Positions 8,805 through 17,396 of a DNA stretch of 64,000 bases are shown here, in pieces. Origin of the DNA: JAGQOZ01 sp041399205 (lineage in GTDB: Bacteria; Planctomycetota; Planctomycetia; Pirellulales; Pirellulaceae); assembly GCA_041399205.1 (NCBI GenBank), contig JAWKTK010000022.1, forward strand, positions 114,807 through 178,806, in the 5' to 3' direction. The notes beneath the pieces were generated by a model that saw nothing but the letters and a program-made list of their open reading frames with translations, did no database searches and had not been told where the DNA came from. The position numbers were made by a program, and so were the translations under genes. How positions within the stretch are numbered: position 1 is the first letter of the stretch; each line of letters opens with the position of its first letter.

Positions 8805-11000
8805 CGGCACTCGCTGCAATTTCGGCCCCGTCAAATCTAAATGGTACCGTCGCAGACAAAATGTCGCAATCATTGTCCAAATGAAGTATCCCGTTGATTC
8901 TGGAACAAACTTAGCACGAGGCCCTTGTTCGTAGCCGCCGTCCTGAAACGCCAGTACAAAGTCGGCCGAATCAAATCGACCGTCGCCGTTCCAATCTCCG
9001 TCTTGCCACGAAACGTCATGATCCACGGCGGCTTCGTACAATCCGCCCTGGAAAACCAAGACGAAATCGGTCGAATCGAATTCGCCGTCTAGATTCGCGT
9101 CGCCAAAGTAAGTTCGTTTCAGTGTGTGGATCCAAATTTTGCGGTCGTTCGCATCAACCTGGCCGTCTTGATCCAGATCAAACGTCAGTAATTCACTTCT
9201 GGCCAGAACAGCCGCATCCAACAGATCCAGATCATGGACGCTGCGTTGACCGTCCTGGTCAAAGTCGCCAGGCAAATAATCGACGACGGTTCCAAAAACC
9301 GTCAGCGTTAACGGCGAGCCCAAACTAGCGCCGGGCAGGCTGGAATTGTCCAGTGTAGGAATGTTCCAGGTGGTTTGAAACGAACCGGCCATTGACGTTG
9401 GCATTGCAACGACCAAATCCGCAAACGAACCAGGCGAAATCAATCCTTCAGGTAGCGCCAAGCGGAAGTCGGACGAATCCGCCGCAGTTGGCAACAGTTC
9501 CAATTCGGCAGTCAAATCAACCGTTTCGCCCAGATTGAACACAGGCACGTTGCGAACGACCATGCCATCTTCTTCGTTTAACGCAAACGTGCCCAGATCC
9601 AACGACCATTGGTTCACGTCTTCGTCTATAGAAAACGAAGCGTTGGATTTCGCCACCACGGTGTAGTCGACTTCCAAATTCGCCACGGCGTTCGCGGCAC
9701 CCGAACTGGTGCTGTGCACCACCAGGGAACTCGTTTTCCGACCGACGGTTGCGGTATTCATTACAAACGCATGCCGATTGGCCGGTTCGGTGGCCATCGC
9801 GTTGTCTTGCACGCTAAGCTGGGGGTTCCCAAAGCTGGCCGCCGTATAATCCAATTCGTCGGCGCCCAGCACGGTCGTGGCGGGCGCCACATTGGCGACA
9901 TGCAATGTGCCTGTCACCGTTGCCCGTTGTACAATCCGACTGGGAACGTCCAGCCAAGCGTCCATCATGGCGGGCAGTTGATAGTCAACCACCACTGGCA
10001 AATGATCACTGGCTAATTCCAACGCCGCCAACACTTGGCTGGGTGCGCCCGTACCTGAATTAATGTTTTGACTCATGCCATGCGAACCATTGTTCCCGAA
10101 CGAACGATACGATTCGCGCACCGGAATTTGCGGCAGGTCCACCACGTGTGGACCGATATAACTGAGTCCTTCGCCATCCAGTAACGATGCCGTCACCAAT
10201 TGAAAATCGAACCGATCATTCACTCCGCCGCCTGCGCGGTTGTCTCCGCCAGATCGAGTGGTCGATTGCGTATGCCACTGCCGAAACGTCGAATTAAAAT
10301 TCCAACGGCCCAACTGGTCTACCGGATCAAAGGCTTGCGCCGTCCCTGGTTCCAGCAGCGTCTGAAAAGCCGGTTCGGCCGCATCATAGACGTTCATGTC
10401 ACCCAAGAAAATAACATTGGCGTTCGGACCCAGCAAATCCGCGTCTCGACGATTTGCCGCCGCTTCTACGGCGCGCCGAGCGGCGTCGGTTTCGTTATTG
10501 TTTGCCTTGAAATGGCTGTTGTACAGATACAACGACGCCTCGTCGCTATCGTAGCCGATCGGCTGAAACTGAAACCGCAATGTTTGTCGAGCGTTCCCGT
10601 TGGACGAAATATTACCAACCGTTTTTTCTTCGACCAATTCTACTGTGCCGGTATTGTAAATCACTGCCTGTGACAAGAACCCGGCACCTCGAACAGAATT
10701 GCGGGCGTACGCTCCTGGCCCGTACAACGCATTCAGCATGTCAACAATTTGCTGAGTATCAGCTGGCGTTTCTTGTTCTTGCACGGCCAGAATGTCTATC
10801 GGTCGACGAATTCCGTTGACCGTTTCATTACCGATGGCGGACAAAACCGTTTGCAGTTCGGGCTGAATCGTCGGCGTGGTATTGTAGCTGACAATGCGAA
10901 GCTGCCCGGTCGCCGGCGACGTCATAAACAACGCCACTAGACATGAAATCGCAACCAGCCCGGCCAACGTTCGCTTTCGAATTTTGACGCAATGCAACAT
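8793..11000 (-). CDS. Secreted endonuclease/exonuclease/phosphatase-fold protein with dockerin repeats and PEP-CTERM-like tail
   Basis: A 735-residue exported protein. Residues 1-33 form a signal peptide ending SPATGQ. Residues about 34-345 are an endonuclease/exonuclease/phosphatase (DNase I-like) domain: RIVSYNT at the start, the ILAVQEQE catalytic Glu region, VIFLGDMNVYD, and a terminal SDHLPVVVDYQ with the catalytic Asp-His. A beta-rich region follows. Dockerin-type Ca-binding repeats lie at about 575-690 (GDFDQDGQRSVHDL, FDLDQDGQVDAND, GDANLDGEFDSTDF, GDWNGDGRFDSADF). The C-terminus has VPES, a hydrophobic helix and an Arg-rich end, a variant of the PEP-CTERM sorting signal. It is likely a secreted nuclease or phosphodiesterase anchored or sorted at the cell surface; the substrate is unknown. 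Confidence 0.88.
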   Translation of the reverse strand: MLHCVKIRKRTLAGLVAISCLVALFMTSPATGQLRIVSYNTTPTIQPELQTVLSAIGNETVNGIRRPIDILAVQEQETPADTQQIVDMLNALYGPGAYARNSVRGAGFLSQAVIYNTGTVELVEEKTVGNISSNGNARQTLRFQFQPIGYDSDEASLYLYNSHFKANNNETDAARRAVEAAANRRDADLLGPNANVIFLGDMNVYDAAEPAFQTLLEPGTAQAFDPVDQLGRWNFNSTFRQWHTQSTTRSGGDNRAGGGVNDRFDFQLVTASLLDGEGLSYIGPHVVDLPQIPVRESYRSFGNNGSHGMSQNINSGTGAPSQVLAALELASDHLPVVVDYQLPAMMDAWLDVPSRIVQRATVTGTLHVANVAPATTVLGADELDYTAASFGNPQLSVQDNAMATEPANRHAFVMNTATVGRKTSSLVVHSTSSGAANAVANLEVDYTVVAKSNASFSIDEDVNQWSLDLGTFALNEEDGMVVRNVPVFNLGETVDLTAELELLPTAADSSDFRLALPEGLISPGSFADLVVAMPTSMAGSFQTTWNIPTLDNSSLPGASLGSPLTLTVFGTVVDYLPGDFDQDGQRSVHDLDLLDAAVLARSELLTFDLDQDGQVDANDRKIWIHTLKRTYFGDANLDGEFDSTDFVLVFQGGLYEAAVDHDVSWQDGDWNGDGRFDSADFVLAFQDGGYEQGPRAKFVPESTGYFIWTMIATFCLRRYHLDLTGPKLQRVPRDS

Positions 11001-11111
11001 GATGTGTGTCCGAATCTGCTCGCAACGTTCTGGTTCACGTTCGGTTAATCGATTGCAAGTCTCGCACGGCCTGATTGCGGAACTTGCGGGTGCGCGAATT
11101 GGACGAATGTT

Positions 11112-11681
11112 TTAATAGTGCGGTGGCCGTTCGTTGGCCGGAGGCTCGGACAAATTGTCGTGCAGCGTTTCGATTTCATTTTGCTGACGCAGGATGGTCG
11201 ATTGGTGACGCTCCACAGAAGTGCGGAGCTGAATCACAATGGCGTTCAACTGATCTACCGTATTTTGGTGATGACTAAACAGTTCTTCCAATTGCGTGAT
11301 TCGCTGGTGCAACGCGGCACCGACGCCCGATGGTTCGGATTGCAAAATACGACGAGGAATCTGATGTACGCCGTCGGTGGTTCGCGGAAAATCGTAGACA
11401 GCTAAGACCAGCTTCAAGTCCAGCGAGTCATACAAATGCGGAAACAGCTGGTTGTTCCGAGATGGTTCCCATTTGAGTTGATCGCCCAAATCGTCGGCTT
11501 CCACTTCAATCAACAGCAGATCGTCTTGTTCAGCGAAATGCTTGGCGGCCGTTTCGGCCACTTGGTCCAAATTAGAAAAGTGGATGAACCCGTCGGCCAA
11601 GTCGACCGGTGCTCCGCGAAATTGGCCGGTCGCTTCTGCGGTTCGCCACAAGGCACGAGAAACAATTTTGTAGATCAGCAT
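11112..11681 (-). CDS. DUF952-SlyX fusion protein
   Basis: One uninterrupted frame encodes two families. Residues 1 to about 110 (from ATG 11681, MLIYKIVSRALW) match DUF952: the family hallmarks GFIHFSNLDQVAETA, LLLIEVEADDL, LKWEPS and LFPHLYDSLDL are visible. Residues about 120-189 match SlyX: an amphipathic coiled coil with ITQLEELFSHHQNTVDQLN and the diagnostic extreme C-terminus ERPPHY. SlyX and DUF952 proteins are normally separate, each under about 120 residues, and neither has a firmly established biochemical role. A TTG three codons upstream is the alternative start. The downstream neighbour in the same orientation is the nuclease-like exoprotein; upstream is a site-2 protease. Confidence 0.85.
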   Translation of the reverse strand: MLIYKIVSRALWRTAEATGQFRGAPVDLADGFIHFSNLDQVAETAAKHFAEQDDLLLIEVEADDLGDQLKWEPSRNNQLFPHLYDSLDLKLVLAVYDFPRTTDGVHQIPRRILQSEPSGVGAALHQRITQLEELFSHHQNTVDQLNAIVIQLRTSVERHQSTILRQQNEIETLHDNLSEPPANERPPHY

Positions 11682-11702
11682 GGGAGACAAACCAGCTTGC
11701 GT

Positions 11703-12759
11703 TTAGCGAATGATCAGGCCGTGAATCGGAAAGCAGAGCCAAGGAATCACCAGCGATCCGAGTCCCAAAACAGTGCGAAACGTCCCCAACCGGACTCGAT
11801 CGTCAGCCGTGGGCGGATGGTCCGTTCCCATCAAGATGACCAACAATGTCATTGGGATCCAGATGGTGGCGTCCGCAAACACAATGAACGTGATGGCGAA
11901 CAGAATGAAGGCTCGCGCCACCCAGTGAGCTCGGCGTCCAAACAGCGAATAAATCACATGTCCGCCATCCAGTTGGCTGACGGGCAGCATATTCAAACCG
12001 GTGATCAGGAAGCCAACCCAGCCCGCCATGAAATAGGGGTTCAAGACCTTGTTGGTTACGTTTCGAACCGGGGCGGCGTCAGGATGAAAATATTCAATCA
12101 TCCACCGGACCAGCAGTGGACAGTCATAGATTTCTCCACGGAAGTTTCGCAGCGGTTCAGTCCCCAGCGTCAACTGCGATACACCGTAGGCCATAATGGG
12201 AATCGCCACCACCAGACCCGCCAGCGGGCCCGCAATTCCAATATCAAAAATCTGTTTGCGGTTGGCCAATCTTCCGTCCATCCCAATCACGGCGCCCATG
12301 GTCCCGATGGGAGCCAACGGAAACGGAATAAAAAACGGCAGGCTCGCCGGCACTCGATGCCGAAGCGTTGCCACATAGTGCCCCAGTTCGTGCGCGCCTA
12401 GGATCGCCAAAACGCAGCCCATGTAGATCAAACCTTGCAGGCCGTGCCGTAGATTAAGCTTTTTAGCAATATGGGCGAAGTGATGGCGGCCGTGTGCGTA
12501 CGCAGTTGCCAGTCCGTGATCCCCGCCCAAAGGTAGAAAGACAAGTGAGGACGAACAACGTCAGCGGCCAGTAATAACGACGCCGACGACTGCGGAGATG
12601 CAATTCGGAAAGTTCGGGATACGATTCATAGGATTCGAACGAATCGTCTGAAATGGTGCTGCCGGCGATGTCATGTGCGTGTGGCAATTCTGGTGCGAAC
12701 GACGCGTCTGCTGGCAATTCGTTACCTTCGTCGTCTGCTAGATCCGAACGCTTGTCCAT
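11703..12759 (-). CDS. Site-2 protease (M50) with an internal frameshift
   Basis: A membrane zinc metalloprotease of the M50/site-2 type, expected to cut substrates within the membrane. The catalytic part (stop at 11703) has the zinc motif HELGH (AILGAHELGHYVATL), then LPFFIPFPLAPIGTMGAVI, and the third ligand motif LPVSQLDGGHVIYSL, with about six hydrophobic segments. The N-terminal part starts at ATG 12759 in another frame: an acidic cytoplasmic region, RSRRRRYYWP and a first helix. The frames must join between about 12463 and 12570. A one-base shift near TTTGGGCGGGG (about 12527-12537) would restore a protein of about 350 residues. If the shift is real the gene is broken or needs recoding; a sequencing error in the G/T run is equally possible. 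The active-site region itself is intact. Confidence 0.75.
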
Positions 12760-12906
12760 CCGCCTCTGATGCCTTTTCGAGTAAATAAGATCGATTGCTT
12801 TTCAAGCAAAAAAAGCGTTCGAAGAATACGCCAGGGTAGGACGAAAGCGAACCGGATTCAAGTGGAGCTAGATTCGCGCGACACCCAGCCACCTCTATCG
12901 CGAAGT

Positions 12907-13449
12907 CTATTTTTCACCCGAATCGGCTTGGGCTTCTTCCCAGGCTTTAATGAAGTTGTCTAGGTTTTTCACCACGGATTCTCGTAGTAATTTGGACTGC
13001 TCTTTGGTGATGGCGCCAAACTTGTGAGATTTCCAGGTGGTGGCTAGAGATGTGCGGCGCGATTTCGCTAGAACGGTGGCCTGAACCGCTTCAAAGTTGG
13101 AGACAAACGCGTGGATGCGAACTTCGTCCGATTCGACAACCTTAATAAGGTCGACGTTGACCTCTAAGATCAGCGTTTGGTCCGTGAAGGTGGTGGAAGC
13201 ATCGACGCCCGCTTTTTCGAGCCGTTTGAGAATGTATTTTTCTAGCGATTCTTTGCGAAGTCCCAAGTCCTGCGTGGCCACGTCGGTGTTGGGGGTGCTG
13301 ACCGCCACAAAGATTCGTTCATGCCCCTGCAGCGAAGCGACGTCAGACGAAAGCTGGGCCAAGGCCGGTCCAGATAACCCCCAGACGACGCAAAACACAA
13401 GAATTGCGGGGATTTTTTGCAAGACAATGGATAGGCTATTTTGCTGCAT
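12907..13449 (-). CDS. Small secreted protein of unknown function
   Basis: A 180-residue protein with a clear signal peptide (MQQNSLS, hydrophobic core, cleavage after GPALA). ATG 13449 is preferred over an upstream GTG-type extension because GAGG lies about 9 bases before it. The mature part is mixed alpha/beta with no motif I recognise: a segment HERIFVAVSTPN, several Val/Leu-rich strands and a C-terminal helix rich in Lys and Glu. It may be an envelope protein. It lies divergently from the PH-domain protein and downstream of the start of the M50 protease gene on the same strand with a gap of about 150 bases. Confidence 0.7.
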   Translation of the reverse strand: MQQNSLSIVLQKIPAILVFCVVWGLSGPALAQLSSDVASLQGHERIFVAVSTPNTDVATQDLGLRKESLEKYILKRLEKAGVDASTTFTDQTLILEVNVDLIKVVESDEVRIHAFVSNFEAVQATVLAKSRRTSLATTWKSHKFGAITKEQSKLLRESVVKNLDNFIKAWEEAQADSGEK

Positions 13450-13684
13450 CACAAGAATTCCTCTTGTCCAAATGTCGACTATGCCCACGGGAAGTCAAGA
13501 ACGGAACGCCTGTTTCCGTACTTCGGTAGTGGGGATCGAACGTTGGCATCCGGTTACGCGGGCTATTCGGAATACCGGGAGGCGAACACGCCGCCTGGGG
13601 CTAGTTTGTTTCCAGCGTCTTTGGTAATTTTTGGGTTACGAATTTAAGCAAATTTCTGGCCTCATTTTATCGGACGTTTGGTCA

Positions 13685-14206
13685 ATGAAACAGGCAATCG
13701 CAGGCGTTTCTCCCCCCACTTCCAAGGAAACCACGGTAATGACCGTGTGGCCATCGATTTCAGCCATGTCGTTGGGACCGTTCCCACTAGGCAGAATGCT
13801 TGGCGGTTTGTACGCGAACGAAATTGGCATCTCGGTCTTGACGCTAGGTAATCTTTTCTGCCTGCTCAGCATTCCTTTAGCTTTGGTGTTGTATTTCAAG
13901 CGAATCGGGCCGTTTGTGGCCAGACGGTATCGTTTGACCAACAAGCGAGTGATCATTGAAGGAGGCATCAGCAACAAGGAGTTGACCGCAATTGAACTGG
14001 ATAAGTTCGATCGGATTGAAATTCGAGTTCGCGGCGGCCAAGAATGGTTCAATTCAGGCGATTTAGTCTTCTTTAGTGGCAACATCGAAAAATTCTTGCT
14101 GGAGGGCGTTTCTCGTCCTGAAGCCTTCTTGAGCATTTGCGAAAAATCTCATCGCGCATACGTGGGCGTAAAACAAGCTCTGGAAAACGAACCCGCTCTG
14201 GCGTAG
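13685..14206 (+). CDS. PH domain-containing protein (bacterial PH/DUF304-like)
   Basis: A 173-residue protein with a bacterial pleckstrin-homology-like domain. After a leader of about 35 residues comes a hydrophobic segment (VLTLGNLFCLLSIPLALVLY), then the characteristic RRYRLTNKRVIIEGGI strand pair and the repeat IELDKFDRIEIRVR, ending with GDLVFFSG and a helix EAFLSICEKSHRAY. ATG 13685 is preferred to TTG 13631. Proteins of this type are often membrane-associated and of unknown function. It is divergent from the small secreted protein and about 300 bases ahead of an LptF/G permease on the same strand. Confidence 0.75.
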   Translation: MKQAIAGVSPPTSKETTVMTVWPSISAMSLGPFPLGRMLGGLYANEIGISVLTLGNLFCLLSIPLALVLYFKRIGPFVARRYRLTNKRVIIEGGISNKELTAIELDKFDRIEIRVRGGQEWFNSGDLVFFSGNIEKFLLEGVSRPEAFLSICEKSHRAYVGVKQALENEPALA

Positions 14207-14511
14207 CGGACCAATATCCAGCAGCTCAAATGCCGCAGTGCTCTTCTGCGGCTCGCATGGAAGATCTCGCGGAATCGGTCCGCCGGTAGACACGAGTCTC
14301 TTGATTGCGTCGTCTGCTTTAGGCAGCAGGCACGCTCGAGAGTTTGCCTGCTATGACAGATTGCTGTGATGGCTTGATAGCATCTACGAGTTTACGAGTA
14401 AACGATATCGATCTGGGACGCAAAACCGACTACGCTTCCGCGAATGCTCCGGTTCGAGTGCATGCGTTTCATTCGCTCGAGCCAATTCATTGGTCCCCAG
14501 AAGTTGTCGCC
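14207..14511. other. Intergenic region, 305 bases
   Basis: Between the PH-domain gene and the LptF/G gene. The frame of the permease is open back to an ATG at 14344, which would add 56 hydrophilic residues with no domain character, so I treat this as leader or promoter sequence. No repeat or RNA was recognised. Confidence 0.4.
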
Positions 14512-15651
14512 ATGAAGTTGATTGATCGCTACGTCTTCATGCTTTTCGCGCGAGTCTTCATGATTTCGTTCGTCTGCTTAACGGGTGTCTACATTGTGGG
14601 CGACTTTGTCAATAACTTGAACGAATTCATCGACATCGCCAACGCGCAAGGCGGCATGCACAAAGCTCTGTGGAACTATTACGGAGCCCGAATGCCGATG
14701 TGTTTTGAAGTGTTTGGCCGAGTGGTGGCGTTGATTGCCGCCATTTTTGCCGTCACCTGGCTCCAGCGACACAACGAAATGACCGCGCTGATGGCCGCCG
14801 GGTTGTCTCGGTGGCGCATCATCACTCCGCTTCTTGTTGGCGTGGCGCTGATCAGCGGGTTGGGCGCCGCCAACCGCGAATTCGTTCTGCCGCAGCTGAA
14901 GAACAAACTATCCCAGTCCGCACAAGACCTGGTCGGCAACGCGTCCGCCGACATCCAGCCTCGTTATGATCAAACCACCAATATCTTGATCAAGGGCAAG
15001 GGGATCATCCTGAAAGAACAAGCCATCGTGGAACCCGATTTTGCTTTGCCGCTGGAATTGACCGATGTGGCCAGAAAAATTACGGGCGACAAAGCCGTCC
15101 GATTGGCCAAGAATCAACAACATCCCGCAGGCTATTTGGTTTCCAACGTAAAATCTCCCGACCCGCAAACGTTGGCCGCTACTCCTTCCATTACCATGGA
15201 CGGCAAACCAACCATCTTGACGGCGCACGACCATGCTTGGCTGGAAGCGAACCAGTGCTTTATCGTGAGTGACGTTGCGGTGTCGCAACTATCCGATGGG
15301 CGAAGTTGGCGTCAATTCGCTTCGACTCCGGCTTTGATCAAAGCCGTCCGAAACCCCAGTCTGGACCTCGGTGCCGACGTCTCCGTGACCATCCATTCGC
15401 GAATCATCCAACCAGTGCTGGACATCACACTGTTCTTTCTGGGCATGCCCGTGGTCTTGTCCAAAGAGACTCGGAACGTCTTCATTGCCATCGGCTCGTG
15501 CCTGTTGGTGGTAACGGTATTCTTTGTCGTGGTGATGACGTTTCAGACGTTTGGTAACAGCTATTTGATTGGACCGGCACAAGCGGTTTGGTATCCACTG
15601 ATGATTCTGATACCGTGGGCAGCCGCGTCGTCCAATCCGTTGCGAACCTAA
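14512..15651 (+). CDS. LptF/LptG family LPS export permease
   Basis: A 379-residue inner-membrane protein of the YjgP/YjgQ family, the permease part of the Lpt machine that extracts lipopolysaccharide from the inner membrane with the LptB ATPase. It starts MKLIDRYVFMLFARVFMISF, typical of the family, and has three N-terminal helices including the conserved MPMCFEVFGRVVALIAAIFAVTWLQRHNEMTALMAAG coupling region. A periplasmic beta-jellyroll follows at about residues 115-285, then three C-terminal helices starting DITLFFLGMPVVLS. ATG 14512 matches the family start; the upstream ATG 14344 would add a hydrophilic tail. LptF and LptG cannot be told apart here and the partner gene is not in the window. 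Confidence 0.85.
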   Translation: MKLIDRYVFMLFARVFMISFVCLTGVYIVGDFVNNLNEFIDIANAQGGMHKALWNYYGARMPMCFEVFGRVVALIAAIFAVTWLQRHNEMTALMAAGLSRWRIITPLLVGVALISGLGAANREFVLPQLKNKLSQSAQDLVGNASADIQPRYDQTTNILIKGKGIILKEQAIVEPDFALPLELTDVARKITGDKAVRLAKNQQHPAGYLVSNVKSPDPQTLAATPSITMDGKPTILTAHDHAWLEANQCFIVSDVAVSQLSDGRSWRQFASTPALIKAVRNPSLDLGADVSVTIHSRIIQPVLDITLFFLGMPVVLSKETRNVFIAIGSCLLVVTVFFVVVMTFQTFGNSYLIGPAQAVWYPLMILIPWAAASSNPLRT

Positions 15652-15674
15652 ACAAACAACAACGTTCGAAGCAA

Positions 15675-16049
15675 ACTGTAATGGACGAGGTGACGAGTCC
15701 TAAAAACTGTAATGGACGAGGTGACGAGTCCCAGAAACCGTAATGGACGAGGTGACGAGTCCTAAAAAGCCGTAGTGGATGAGGTGACGAGTCCCAGAAA
15801 CCGTAATGGACGAGGTGACGAGTCCCTAGAAACCGTAGTGGACGAGGTGACGAGTCCTAAGAAACGTAGTGGACGAGGTGACGAGTCCCTAGAAACCGTA
15901 GTGGACGAGGTGACGAGTCCTAAGAAACCGTAGTGGACGAAGTGACGAGTCCCAGAAACCGTAGTGGACGAAGTGACGAGTCCCAGAAACCGTAGTGGAC
16001 GAAGTGACGAGTCCCAGAAACCGTAGTGGACGAGGTGACGAGTCCCTAG
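15675..16049 (+). repeat. 31-bp tandem repeat, 12 copies
   Basis: Twelve head-to-tail units of 30-32 bases between the LptF/G and GT2 genes. The core GGACGAGGTGACGAGTCC is almost invariant; the spacer CCTAAAA / CCCAGAA / CCCTAGAA and the first bases (ACTGTAAT, ACCGTAGT) vary. Units 9-11 are nearly identical to each other and carry GAAGTGACG in place of GAGGTGACG, which suggests recent local duplication. There are no unique spacers, so it is not a CRISPR array. Units have slight palindromy (GACGAG...) but no strong hairpin. A diverged solitary copy lies at 8778. Confidence 0.95.
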
Positions 16050-16134
16050 CCCGTAGTCCTTAACGCGTACGGTGTGACAAACGCCGAATTCGCACCGCGT
16101 GACGAACACATGAACTTTCGACTGTGATTGATAC

Positions 16135-17319
16135 ATGCCGTGGATTGCCATCATTGTCTGGGTTGTCTTGTTGATTCCGGCGCTGATGGTTTCGCTGTAT
16201 TACGGCCTCTTCGTCACTTTGCGGCAGTTGGGTCGAACCTACCGAGTGTCAGATCGATCGGTCGCGTCGCACAGGATCGTCATCGTCATTCCTGCTCACA
16301 ATGAACAGGCTACTCTGCCGCGAACTCTGCAATCTTGCCAAACGGTCGACTATCCAAAGAACCTGCTTCGCGTCTTGGTTGTTGCCGACAACTGTTCGGA
16401 CAACACGGTTCGCATTGCCACTGACCTGGGCTTTGACGTTTTGCAGCGTCACGATCCGCAACATGCTGGCAAGGGATACGCGTTACAAGCGGCGTTTGAT
16501 CAGCTGTTGCATCTCGCGGATTTCGCTTGGGACGCGGTTTTGGTGTTGGATGCCGATTGCCCGTTAGAACTGGACACGCTGCGTAAGTTAGACTCGGCGC
16601 TGGCCGACGGTCATGACGTGCTGCAGGCCAATCATCGAGTGGCCAATGCGGACGCCAGTCCAATTGCGTATGCGGCCAGTGTCGGGCGAATATTGGAATA
16701 CGATCTGTTCTTTGCGCCCAAGACCATTTGGCGGTTGGCGGTATTGTTGGTTGGCACGGGAATGGTTTTGCGGCGAACCGTTTTGGAACGCATTCCGTGG
16801 AACGCTCAGGGGATTGTCGAAGATACCGAATACACCATGGAACTGGCCAAGCACCGAATTCCCGTCCGGTTTGTAGCCAATTCGTACGTGCAGTGGACCA
16901 GTGCCGAAACGGTCGAAGAACTGCGAGTCCAACGCACTCGCTGGGCCGATGGCAATCTACGCTTAAGTCGGCTGCAGGCGGTTCGCTTGATTGGTTCGGG
17001 CTTGCGGCAGGGCAATTTACTGCTGGCCGATCTGGGCGTCACACTGCTGTTGCTGAGTCGTCCGTTGGTACTGTTGCACGCCGGCCTGGCCGTTCTGGCT
17101 GCCATGTTTTGCAGTGTAAGCCAAATCGCAACATGGCCCAGCATGTTACTGGCCGCCGTCGCAATGACGGCCCTGCAAGCTCGGTATCTGTGGTGCGGCA
17201 TCGCAATGCTGGGGTTGAATCGCAAACGTATGACATACTTACTAGAAGCACCGCTTGTGGTGCTGCGTTTGATCGTCGTCGCCATCAAAGGCGTGATGGC
17301 CAAACCAGAATCGAATTGA
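16135..17319 (+). CDS. Glycosyltransferase family 2, membrane-bound
   Basis: A 394-residue processive-type GT2 enzyme (GT-A fold) with an N-terminal membrane helix (residues about 3-25), a cytoplasmic catalytic domain and three or four C-terminal helices. The catalytic domain shows VIVIPAHNEQATL, VVADNCSDNT, the metal-binding DXD VLDADCPL near residue 140, GTGMVLRR, the acidic VEDTEYTMELA near 228, and QRTRWADG, the Q-x-x-RW motif. Such enzymes make or extend extracellular polysaccharides or glycolipids. ATG 16135 gives an immediate membrane segment. It is followed after 77 bases by the GT4 pseudogene, so the two may once have formed one polysaccharide operon. The donor sugar is unknown. Confidence 0.88.
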   Translation: MPWIAIIVWVVLLIPALMVSLYYGLFVTLRQLGRTYRVSDRSVASHRIVIVIPAHNEQATLPRTLQSCQTVDYPKNLLRVLVVADNCSDNTVRIATDLGFDVLQRHDPQHAGKGYALQAAFDQLLHLADFAWDAVLVLDADCPLELDTLRKLDSALADGHDVLQANHRVANADASPIAYAASVGRILEYDLFFAPKTIWRLAVLLVGTGMVLRRTVLERIPWNAQGIVEDTEYTMELAKHRIPVRFVANSYVQWTSAETVEELRVQRTRWADGNLRLSRLQAVRLIGSGLRQGNLLLADLGVTLLLLSRPLVLLHAGLAVLAAMFCSVSQIATWPSMLLAAVAMTALQARYLWCGIAMLGLNRKRMTYLLEAPLVVLRLIVVAIKGVMAKPESN

Positions 17320-17396
17320 ACCGACACCTCGCCGCGAAAGATAGCGGCGGCGAGAATGACATTTGTTGCCGCTTAATCTATGTGGAACGACACGAC

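Noticed and set aside
11436..12401. 321-codon plus-strand frame
   Set aside because: Antisense to the DUF952-SlyX and M50 genes, which have clear family motifs; the translation is Arg/Gln/His-rich and lacks domains.
15675..16049. CRISPR array
   Set aside because: Repeats are directly adjacent without unique spacers and no cas genes are near.
15762..16154. Minus-strand repeat protein encoded by the tandem array
   Set aside because: The frame exists because the unit lacks stops in one phase; unit lengths vary between 30 and 32 bases, which would break a real repeat protein, and there is no ribosome-binding site.
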